A stretch of DNA of 52,885 nucleotides from Streptomyces sp. CT34 (GTDB lineage: Bacteria > Actinomycetota > Actinomycetes > Streptomycetales > Streptomycetaceae). Location of the stretch: assembly GCF_000805335.1 (NCBI RefSeq), contig NZ_KN708638.1, positions 7,428,384-7,481,268 of the forward strand, written 5' to 3'. This document shows, piece after piece, positions 40,796-47,566 of this stretch. The notes beneath the pieces were generated by a model. The model was given only the letters and a program-made list of their open reading frames with translations. It did not search any database and was not told where the DNA came from. A program made the translations under genes and the position numbers. The number at the start of each line of letters is the position of its first letter. Positions within the stretch are counted from its first letter, which is position 1.

Positions 40796-41692
40796 GTGCG
40801 GCGCTACGACTGGCTCAAGGAGATCCGGCGGCTCGATCCGGAGCAGGACTTCGTACGGATCTACCGGATCACCGCCACCCACGAATTCCCCTGGGACCTC
40901 ACCCGGGCCCTGGAGCTGGCGCTCTACCGCACCTACGCGGTGCCGAGCATCGGCCGGCTGCTCGCCCGGACCGCGGAGCTGACGGACCGAACGCAGAAAC
41001 GCTACGACGACACCGCTCTCCTCCTGGACGCCGTCCTGGAGCACGGTTTCGACGGCGAGGAGGGCCGCACCGCGCTCCGCCGCATCAACCAGATGCACCG
41101 CAGTTACGACATCAGCAACGACGACATGCGCTATGTGCTGTGCACCTTCGTGGTGGTGCCGATCCGCTGGATCGACCGGTATGGCTGGCGGCGGCTGAGC
41201 GAACACGAGAAGCGGGCCATAGCGGCGTACTACCGTACCCTCGGGCGCCATCTGGGCATCACCGAAATCCCGCAGAGCCACCAGGACTTCGAGCGCTGCC
41301 TCGATGCCTACGAGGCGGCGCACTTCGGCTGGGACCCCGGTGCCCGCCGGGTGTCGGACGCCACCCTGGACCTGATGGCGGGCTGGTACGGACCGCTCGC
41401 ACCGGTGGTGCGCGGTGCGAGCATGGCCCTCCTGGACGACGCGCTGCTGGACGCCTTCCGCTACGACCGACCCAGGCCGGAGGTCCGGAAGGCGGTACGG
41501 GGCGCCCTCAAGCTGCGTGCCCGGGCCGTGCGGCTGCTGCCGCCTCGCCGCACCCCGCACTACGCCCGCCAGAACCCGGAGATCAAGGGCTATCCGAACG
41601 GCTTCCGGGTGGCCGAACTGGGGACGTTCCCCGCCTCCCGCCGGGTGGGCGGCTGCCCCGTTCCCCATGAGGAGGACCCGGCGGCACCGTGA
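40796..41692 (+). CDS. MpaB-family (DUF2236) oxygenase-like protein
   Basis: A 298-residue helical protein of the family that includes MpaB and latex-clearing proteins. Recognisable blocks are RITATHEFPWDLTRALELAL near the N-terminus, RINQMHRSYDISNDDMRYVL in the middle with the conserved Arg-His-type haem neighbourhood, and WIDRYGWRRLSEHEKRAIAA. Family members are haem b proteins; oxygenase activity is proven only for a few. The GTG start follows GAAGGGA. The C-terminal 40 residues are Arg/Pro-rich. It ends in a strong terminator shared with the methyltransferase gene. The substrate is unknown. Confidence 0.8.
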   Translation: MRRYDWLKEIRRLDPEQDFVRIYRITATHEFPWDLTRALELALYRTYAVPSIGRLLARTAELTDRTQKRYDDTALLLDAVLEHGFDGEEGRTALRRINQMHRSYDISNDDMRYVLCTFVVVPIRWIDRYGWRRLSEHEKRAIAAYYRTLGRHLGITEIPQSHQDFERCLDAYEAAHFGWDPGARRVSDATLDLMAGWYGPLAPVVRGASMALLDDALLDAFRYDRPRPEVRKAVRGALKLRARAVRLLPPRRTPHYARQNPEIKGYPNGFRVAELGTFPASRRVGGCPVPHEEDPAAP

Positions 41693-41700
41693 GGCACGGG

Positions 41701-41741
41701 GGTCCGCCAGGGAGTGAGGGGTGTCTCACCCCTGGCGGACC
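41701..41741. terminator. Bidirectional terminator overlapping the methyltransferase stop codon
   Basis: GGTCCGCCAGGG at 41701-41712 pairs perfectly with CCCTGGCGGACC at 41730-41741, with an inner GTGAG/CTCAC extension. It begins nine bases after the MpaB-type gene's stop. Its right arm encodes the last residues of the minus-strand methyltransferase, whose stop is at 41726-41728. Confidence 0.82.
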
Positions 41742-42337
41742 GCCAGTGCCAGGTAGCGGGAGTCCTCGTCCACGTACCGGACCAGGTCCCAGCCGCTGTC
41801 GGCCAGGAGGGGCCGCAGGTTCGGCTCCGCCCGCAGGTCGCCGGGCGTGAGGGGGCGGCCCTTGCGCGCTGCGAGGGCCGCCCGCCCGACGGGGTGGAAG
41901 AGGGCCAGCCGGCCACCGGGGCGGACGACCCTGGCCAGTTCGGACAGCCCGCCCGCGCAGTCGGGCAGATGGGAGATCAGCCCGGCGGCGAACACGGCGT
42001 CCAGGGTGGCGCCGCGGAGCGGAAGCCGGGTCACGTCGCCGAGCAGCAGGGCCCCGTGGGCGGCGCGTCCGGCCCGTACGGCGGCGCGCAGCATCTCCGG
42101 GGTGAGGTCCGCGCCCAGCACCGTTCCGCGCGCTCCCACGGCCTCTCGGAGGGCCGGCAGCGCGCGTCCGGTGCCGCAGCCGGCGTCCAGGACGCGATCG
42201 CCTTTCCGGAGGGACAGTTCGGCGACGCCGGCCGCGTAGGCGGGGCCGTCATCGGGGAACTTGGCGTCCCAGCCGGCGGCGCGCGGCGCGAAGAACGCGC
42301 GGACCTCGTGCGGCCGGTCGGCGTGGTGGTCGGTCAT
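41726..42337 (-). CDS. Class I SAM-dependent methyltransferase
   Basis: A 203-residue Rossmann-fold methyltransferase. Motif I is VLDAGCGTGRALPAL (near residue 50), the acidic end of strand 2 is in VLGADLTPEML, motif II/III is LPLRGATLDAVFAAGLISHL and motif IV has LARVVRPGGRLALFHP. This is the layout of ubiE/cobalamin-type small-molecule methyltransferases. The ATG at 42337 has AAGGAG four bases upstream and overlaps the stop of the NCS1 permease gene (ATGA), so it is translated with it. The substrate is unknown; linkage to a nucleobase-type permease is suggestive but not decisive. Confidence 0.9.
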   Translation of the reverse strand: MTDHHADRPHEVRAFFAPRAAGWDAKFPDDGPAYAAGVAELSLRKGDRVLDAGCGTGRALPALREAVGARGTVLGADLTPEMLRAAVRAGRAAHGALLLGDVTRLPLRGATLDAVFAAGLISHLPDCAGGLSELARVVRPGGRLALFHPVGRAALAARKGRPLTPGDLRAEPNLRPLLADSGWDLVRYVDEDSRYLALAVRQG

Positions 42338-43824
42338 CGGGCTCCTTCGGGGGCTGCGGGACGACGGTTGGCCAAAGGGGCGGTGGCGGCGTACAGGACG
42401 CCCGCGACGAGCAGGGCGACCACCACGCCGAGGTTCATGGCACCCAGGGTGCCGTGTGCGGCGCCGTCGGTGAGCAAATAGCCCACCACCCGGGCGATAT
42501 GGGGATCCGCCGACGTGATCAGGCCGAGTCCGACGGCGGTGGCGACGGCCAGTGAGAGCACCGCCGGCCATCCCACGGCGGGCACGGCGGCCAGATCGAA
42601 GCCGGTCCGGCGCCGGCGCCGCTGCTCGACCAGGAACACCGCCGTCCACGCGGCCATCGCCACCCCGATGATGGACAGGAAAGCCTGGAACGTGGCGAAG
42701 AAACCGGGCGAGACGAACAGCACATACCAGCCACCCGCGGCCATCAGCACACCGTCCACCAGCACCGCGAGATGCCGGCGGACGGGGATGCCCAGGGCCA
42801 GCAGCGACATGCCCGAGCTGTAGATGTCCATGATCGCCCCGGAGGCGAAGCCCCCGATGGCGGTCAGCAGATACGGCACCAGGAACCAGGTCGGCAGCGC
42901 GGCGGCCAGCGCGCCCACGGGGTCGGCGGCTGCCGCCCGCGCGAGCCCCGGGTCACCGGCGTTGAGCAGTACCCCGAAGACCAGTAGCACCACAGGGGCC
43001 AGCACCCCGCCCAGCGTCGTCCAGCCGGCGATCGCCCGGCCGCTGCTCCTTCGGGGCAGATAACGGCTGTAGTCCGCACCGCAGTTGACCCACCCCAGCC
43101 CCAGCAGCGTCATCGCGAAGACCACGCCGCCGATGGCGGTGCCGAGATCGGCCGGCGGGCCGTGCACGAGGGCGGACGGGTGGACGCGGCCGGCCATCAG
43201 CACCACGTAGACCACCGTCGTCGTGGTGATCGCGGCGGTCACATAGGTCTGCACCTTCATGATCAGCGCATGTCCGTAGATCCCGACGACGACCACGGAG
43301 ACGGCGGTCACCGCGAAGCACAGGGCCTGGGCCCCGGTGGTCGGGGTCCGCCCGCCGGGCCGGGCGAAGACCTCGGGCGAGACACGCGCCAGGATGGCGG
43401 CGCCGCCCAGGGAGGAGAGCGCGACGAGTACGGTCTCCCAGCCGACGTTCGAGACATAACTGAACAAGGTGGGAAGCTTGTTGCCCTGCCGCCCGAAGGA
43501 GGCCCGCCCGATGGCCATCGTGGGCGCTCCCGTACGCGCACCGGCGATCGAGACCACGCCGACCAGGACGAACGACAGCACATAGCCGATGACTCCGGTG
43601 ACCACCGCCTGCCAGGGATTGAGCCCGAGGCCCATGAGATAGCTCCCGTAGGCGATGCCCAGCAGGGACAGCCCGGACGCGGCCCACGGCCAGAACAGGG
43701 ACCGGGGCGTGCCGTGCCGCTCGGCGTCCGGAACCGGGTCGATCCCGTTGCGCTCCACGGTGCCCGCCGTGGTGTGCGCGGCGACGGGCGAGTCGTGCCG
43801 CCGCTCCGACTGCTGCTGGGTCAT
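42334..43824 (-). CDS. Purine-cytosine permease-like transporter (NCS1 family)
   Basis: A 496-residue, twelve-helix NCS1 transporter. The first helices (FWPWAASGLSLLGIAYGSYL, AVVTGVIGYVLSFVLVGVVS) lead into AGARTGAPTMAIGRASFGRQ, the family signature for nucleobase/hydantoin/thiamine carriers. NVGWETVLVALSS and LGLGWVNCGADYSRYLP supply the substrate-site region of helices 3 and 6-8. A polar N-terminal tail of about 45 residues precedes helix 1. The ATG at 43824 is preferred over one six codons earlier because GGGGGAA precedes it. It is coupled to the methyltransferase gene and divergent from the GTPase gene. Confidence 0.9.
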   Translation of the reverse strand: MTQQQSERRHDSPVAAHTTAGTVERNGIDPVPDAERHGTPRSLFWPWAASGLSLLGIAYGSYLMGLGLNPWQAVVTGVIGYVLSFVLVGVVSIAGARTGAPTMAIGRASFGRQGNKLPTLFSYVSNVGWETVLVALSSLGGAAILARVSPEVFARPGGRTPTTGAQALCFAVTAVSVVVVGIYGHALIMKVQTYVTAAITTTTVVYVVLMAGRVHPSALVHGPPADLGTAIGGVVFAMTLLGLGWVNCGADYSRYLPRRSSGRAIAGWTTLGGVLAPVVLLVFGVLLNAGDPGLARAAAADPVGALAAALPTWFLVPYLLTAIGGFASGAIMDIYSSGMSLLALGIPVRRHLAVLVDGVLMAAGGWYVLFVSPGFFATFQAFLSIIGVAMAAWTAVFLVEQRRRRRTGFDLAAVPAVGWPAVLSLAVATAVGLGLITSADPHIARVVGYLLTDGAAHGTLGAMNLGVVVALLVAGVLYAATAPLANRRPAAPEGAR

Positions 43825-44069
43825 GGGCTCATGTTCCCCCATGGACACCGGCCGCAGGGGAACGGGTGTGCGGTAATCGGCTTGGTCGGGGACCGTCTTG
43901 ACCAGAGCCTTTGGCAGCTTTCGTGAATTCGAGGACATCCCGATCAGCGGGCGGTACGGTCCTCGCCATGGATTTCGGACGGCGCTCCGTGCCGCCGTCG
44001 GCTCCCCTGCCGAGCCATGGATCCGCACGCCCGCGATGCGCGGGACCCGCACCCTGAAGGAGACGGCCG

Positions 44070-44684
44070 ATGAACGCCGCACAAGGGGCCCCGGAGGGCG
44101 CAGCCCTGGACCCTGACCCCGCATTGTCGCTGAAAGTCTTGGTCGCGGGCGGATTCGGGGCGGGCAAGACCACCCTGGTCGGCTCGGTCAGCGAGATCCG
44201 GCCGCTGCGTACGGAGGAACGCCTCAGTGAGGCGGGCGAATCCGTGGACGACACCGGGGGAGTGGACAGCAAGACGAGCACCACCGTGGCGATGGACTTC
44301 GGCCGCATCACCATCAGGGACGGGCTCGCCCTGTACCTCTTCGGCACTCCCGGGCAGGACCGCTTCTGGTTCCTGTGGGACGACCTGTCGGAGGGCGCCC
44401 TGGGGGCCGTGGTGCTGGCCGACACCCGCCGGCTGCAGGACTGCTTCCCGGCCGTCGACTACTTCGAGCGCCGCGCGATCCCGTTCCTCGTGGCCGTCAA
44501 CTGCTTTGCGGAGGCCCGTTCCTACGGGGCCGACGAGGTCTCCCGCGCCCTGGACCTGAACCGCGGCACCCCCGTGATCCTCTGTGACGCCCGGGACCGC
44601 GACTCCGGCAAGGAGGTGCTGGTCCGCCTTGTCGAGCACGCCGGGCGGCTGCACTCCGCCCGGCAGCTGGATTCGGTGGGCTGA
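44070..44684 (+). CDS. CvnD-type Ras-like GTPase
   Basis: A 204-residue small GTP-binding protein of the conservon CvnD class. The P-loop is VAGGFGAGKTTLVGSV (residues 25-40), switch II is LFGTPGQDRFWFLWDDL, and the base-recognition motif takes the variant form VAVNCFAEA rather than N-K-x-D, as in other CvnD proteins. In Streptomyces conservons CvnD acts with a sensor kinase (CvnA), a roadblock protein (CvnB) and a DUF742 protein (CvnC) on the membrane. Here only a roadblock gene is nearby, on the same strand 645 bases away. GGAGACGG precedes the ATG. Confidence 0.9.
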   Translation: MNAAQGAPEGAALDPDPALSLKVLVAGGFGAGKTTLVGSVSEIRPLRTEERLSEAGESVDDTGGVDSKTSTTVAMDFGRITIRDGLALYLFGTPGQDRFWFLWDDLSEGALGAVVLADTRRLQDCFPAVDYFERRAIPFLVAVNCFAEARSYGADEVSRALDLNRGTPVILCDARDRDSGKEVLVRLVEHAGRLHSARQLDSVG

Positions 44685-44692
44685 CCCACGGC

Positions 44693-44728
44693 GGGGCGGC
44701 GCGGGCACCGGATGCCCCGCGCCGCCCC
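44693..44728. terminator. Bidirectional terminator between GTPase and PPOX genes
   Basis: A stem of about 15 pairs with one bulged G forms between GGGGCGGCGCGGGCA (44693-44707) and 44713-44728, loop CCGGA. It lies between two converging genes. Confidence 0.75.
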
Positions 44729-44734
44729 CGCTCG

Positions 44735-45163
44735 TCAGCTCGTGAGATCGGCCATCGCGATCACCTTGTCGATCCTGACCCGGACCACCAGTTCGCCCGG
44801 CACGCCGTTGCGGGCGCCGAACTCCTCCGCGCGCTCCTCGCCCACGTAGCGGGCCGCGATCCGGGTCGCCCAGTACCGTAGGTCCGCCAGGTCCTCGCTG
44901 ACTTCCGCCGTCCCGTGCACGACGACGAACGAGAACGGCGGCCGTTCGTCGTCGACGCACAGCGCCACCCTGCCGTCGCGGACGAGATTGCGGCCCTTGA
45001 CCGACTTCTTGCCGGTGTTGAACACCAGCTCGTCCCCGTCCATGAGGAACGACACCGGGGCGATGTGCGGGCTCCCGTCGGCCCGTACGGTCGACAGCTT
45101 TCCGGTGCGGGTGCCCTCGGAAAGGAACGTCCGCCACTCGTCCTTGGTCATCTTGTGCACCAT
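44735..45163 (-). CDS. Pyridoxamine 5'-phosphate oxidase-fold protein (PPOX class, probably F420- or flavin-dependent)
   Basis: A 142-residue split-barrel protein. The N-terminal block FLSEGTRTGKLSTVRADGSP and HIAPVSFLMDGDELVFNTGK is typical of the Rv1155-like PPOX group that binds F420 or FMN; KKSVKGRNLVRDGRVALCVD forms the cofactor-phosphate region. These proteins reduce or bind small molecules and include biliverdin reductases. The ATG at 45163 is supported by AGGA nine bases upstream; MTKDEW at 45151 is an alternative start. It is inverted between the CvnD-like GTPase and the roadblock gene. Confidence 0.87.
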   Translation of the reverse strand: MVHKMTKDEWRTFLSEGTRTGKLSTVRADGSPHIAPVSFLMDGDELVFNTGKKSVKGRNLVRDGRVALCVDDERPPFSFVVVHGTAEVSEDLADLRYWATRIAARYVGEERAEEFGARNGVPGELVVRVRIDKVIAMADLTS

Positions 45164-45328
45164 GCCGCCATCCTGGCCGCCGGCCCGATCCCGCGGTACT
45201 TGGCGCGCCGGGCGTAGTGCCGCTTGCCGAGACGGCGGACGTGGGACAGGCTGGCACGGCAGTGTGCGGACGGACCGTGAACTGCCGTCCGGCCGCGTGT
45301 GCGGACGGGTATACGGGGAGGAAGCGGC

Positions 45329-45736
45329 ATGGCATTGAGCAGCGGACTCGACTGGCTGCTGGACGACCTGACCAAACGGGTGGAGAAGGTACGGCACGCG
45401 CTGGTGCTCTCCAACGACGGGCTGGTGACCGGCGTGAGCCAGGGGCTGGAGCGGGAGGACGCCGAGCATCTCGCGGCGGTCGCCTCGGGGCTGCACAGTC
45501 TGGCGAAGGGGTCGGCACTCCACTTCCGCATCGGACGGGTACGCCAGACCATGATCGAGTTCGATGACGGGGTGTTGTTCGTGACGGCGGCGGGGGACGG
45601 CAGCTGCCTGTGCGTGCTGGCCGGGGCCGACGCCGACATGGGGCAGATCGCTTACGAAATGACGCTGTTGGTCAATCGCGTCGGGGAGCACCTGGGCGTC
45701 GCGGCCCGGCAGCCGGAGAGTTATCCACAGGCTTGA
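45329..45736 (+). CDS. Roadblock/LC7 domain protein (CvnB-like)
   Basis: A 135-residue single-domain roadblock/LC7 protein: LDWLLDDLTKRVEKVRHALV starts the first helix, LSNDGLVTGVSQGLEREDAE the first strands, and FVTAAGDGSCLCVLAGADAD with MGQIAYEMTLLVNRVGEHLG complete the fold. In conservons such proteins (CvnB) bind and regulate the CvnD GTPase. The ATG follows GGGGAGGAAG. It lies alone, with no DUF742 gene beside it, so it may work with the GTPase encoded at 44070 or with a partner elsewhere. Confidence 0.93.
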   Translation: MALSSGLDWLLDDLTKRVEKVRHALVLSNDGLVTGVSQGLEREDAEHLAAVASGLHSLAKGSALHFRIGRVRQTMIEFDDGVLFVTAAGDGSCLCVLAGADADMGQIAYEMTLLVNRVGEHLGVAARQPESYPQA

Positions 45737-45744
45737 GGCGGGCG

Positions 45745-45789
45745 TTGACCCGCTGTCGCCGCCCGCGGCACAGTCGTCACTGTCAGTGA
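45745..45789 (+). promoter_or_regulatory. Promoter with overlapping perfect palindrome
   Basis: TTGACC at 45745-45750 and CACAGT at 45769-45774 are 18 bases apart. TCACTG-T-CAGTGA at 45777-45789 is a perfect 6+1+6 palindrome that would cover the transcription start, and could be a repressor operator. The next gene starts 26 bases further on. Confidence 0.45.
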
Positions 45790-45814
45790 TCGACCGAGTT
45801 GCGGGGGAAGCAAC

Positions 45815-46714
45815 ATGACAGTGATGTGCGACGGGCAGCAGACGCTCACGATGGGACGGGCGGCCCGGGAACTGGAGCTGCGGAGCGGCGAGTTCGAGCT
45901 CGCCACCCAGCTGGGACATGTACGGACGGTCCCGGCCGGACCCGCGGACCGGCCGGGAAGCGCCGGGCCGCCCGCCCGGTGCCGGGTCCCGGCGGAGGAG
46001 ATCGCCCGGCTGAAGGCCGAGCCGGGCTTCCCGGAGGCGCTGCGCGAACGCCTCCGCACCCTCACCACGAACGAGGCCGCCGCGCTGATGGGCATCGGCC
46101 CCGGCCGGGCCCTGCGGCTGACCCGCGCCGGCTGCGTGAGCCCCGTCCGGTTCTACGTCAACCGCTTCGGCGCCGTGGTCTGGCTCTATCTCGCCACGGA
46201 GATCGCGGAGTTCGCGGAGCGCCAGCCGGAGCTGATGCAGGGCAGCACCCCCGCCGCGATGCGGGTGATGCTCGACAACGGGCAGGACTGGCGGGCCCGG
46301 GAATGGCGCAGCCGCCGGGTCGCCCAGCTCATGCGCCGGACCGACGACCCCTGGGCCGCGGCGGCGGTGATCGCCGCCGTACTCCCTCCGGAAGAACTGG
46401 CCTCGGTGGCCCAGGACCCGCTGGAACGCACCCTGCTCCGCAGGCTGCGCCCGATCCTCGCCTCCATGATCACGGCGACCCCCGCGGCCCGCGAAGCCTT
46501 CGAACGGGCCCTGACGGCCGAGGAGTTCGACGAGGTGATGTGGTACCGCGTCAACCTCTCCCGCTCCCTCGAAGAGGCCCGCCGCGAGGACCCCGGCCGG
46601 GTGCGCACACCGCCCGCCGCAACGGCCGCCACCCGCCGCCCGGTTCAGCCGTCCAGCTTGCGGAACAGCCCCTCCTGGACGACCGAGACGAGAAGCCTGC
46701 CCTCGCGGTCGTAG
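45815..46714 (+). CDS. Uncharacterised Streptomyces protein (probably DUF6397-like)
   Basis: A 299-residue basic protein. The N-terminal 60 residues (MGRAARELELRSGEFELATQ, LGHVRTVP) look like a helix-turn-helix or DNA-recognition-like unit with a second similar element around ALRERLRTLTTNEAAALMGI. The rest is helical and Arg-rich (RAREWRSRRVAQLMRRTDDP, VAQDPLERTLLRRLRP). I think it belongs to a family confined to Streptomyces with no known function. GGGGGAAG precedes the ATG. The last 24 codons overlap the converging thioesterase gene by 70 bases, and that tail is low in complexity. Confidence 0.72.
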   Translation: MTVMCDGQQTLTMGRAARELELRSGEFELATQLGHVRTVPAGPADRPGSAGPPARCRVPAEEIARLKAEPGFPEALRERLRTLTTNEAAALMGIGPGRALRLTRAGCVSPVRFYVNRFGAVVWLYLATEIAEFAERQPELMQGSTPAAMRVMLDNGQDWRAREWRSRRVAQLMRRTDDPWAAAAVIAAVLPPEELASVAQDPLERTLLRRLRPILASMITATPAAREAFERALTAEEFDEVMWYRVNLSRSLEEARREDPGRVRTPPAATAATRRPVQPSSLRNSPSWTTETRSLPSRS

Positions 46715-47517
46715 ATCCGTCCGCGGGCCAGGCCCCGGCCGCCGGTGGCGATGGGGGACTCCTGGTCGTAGAGGAACCACTCGTCCGCGCGGAAGGGACG
46801 GTGGAACCACATGGCGTGGTCGAGGGAGGCCATGTCGAAGCCGCGCGGGCCCCAGAGGGGCTCGATCGGGATCCGGACCGCGTCCAGCAGGGTCATGTCG
46901 CTGGCGTAGGTCAGCGCGCAGGTGTGCACCAGCGGATCGTCACCCAGCGGTCCGACCGCGCGCATCCAGACGGCGCTGCGCGGCTCCGCGCCCTCGATCT
47001 CGTCCGGCGTCCAGCGCAGCCGGTCGACATACCGGATGTCGAACGGCTGCCGGCGCGCCATCCGTTCCAGCGCCTCGGGCAGACCGCCCAGGTGCTCGCG
47101 GACCTCTTGCGCGACGTTCGGCAGGTCGTCCGGGTCGGGTACGGCCCGGCGCATCGGCAGTTGGTGTTCGAAGCCGGGTTCCGGCTTGTGGAAGGAGGCG
47201 GTCAGGTTGAAGATCGTGCGTCCCTGCTGGACGGCGACGACCCGGCGGGTGGTGAAGGACCGCCCGTCGCGGACCCGCTCGACCTGGTACACGATCGGCA
47301 CCCCGGGCTGGCCGGGGCGCAGGAAGTACGCGTGCAGCGAGTGGACCGGGCGGTCCCCTTCGGTGGTCCGCCCGGCAGCCACCAGAGCCTGGCCGGCGAC
47401 CTGCCCGCCGAAGACCCGCTGGAGGCTCTCCTGGGGGCTGCGGCCCCGGAAGATGTTCACCTCGATCTGTTCGAGGTCCAGCAGGTCGACCAGCTTCTCG
47501 GCCGGATTCGTCGTCAC
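46645..47517 (-). CDS. tesB: Acyl-CoA thioesterase II
   Basis: A 290-residue double hot-dog thioesterase of the TesB family that hydrolyses medium- and long-chain acyl-CoA. The first hot-dog domain holds VFGGQVAGQALVAAGRT and SLHAYFLRPG; the second holds SLDHAMWFHRPFRADEWFLY with the catalytic Asp of the family and RGLARGRIYDREGRLLVSVV. The normal length and both domains argue for an active enzyme. The GTG at 47517 follows GGAGG. It is preceded, 49 bases upstream on the same strand, by the SKI2-like helicase gene. Confidence 0.94.
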   Translation of the reverse strand: MTTNPAEKLVDLLDLEQIEVNIFRGRSPQESLQRVFGGQVAGQALVAAGRTTEGDRPVHSLHAYFLRPGQPGVPIVYQVERVRDGRSFTTRRVVAVQQGRTIFNLTASFHKPEPGFEHQLPMRRAVPDPDDLPNVAQEVREHLGGLPEALERMARRQPFDIRYVDRLRWTPDEIEGAEPRSAVWMRAVGPLGDDPLVHTCALTYASDMTLLDAVRIPIEPLWGPRGFDMASLDHAMWFHRPFRADEWFLYDQESPIATGGRGLARGRIYDREGRLLVSVVQEGLFRKLDG

Positions 47518-47566
47518 CGGTGGCCCTCCGTCATCTCCTGCGGCGGCCTCGGGCGAAGCCGTCGCC

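Noticed and set aside
45777..45789. BldD box at the palindrome TCACTGTCAGTGA
   Set aside because: BldD half-sites are arranged as AGTGA then TCAC; here their order is reversed, so the match is not convincing.
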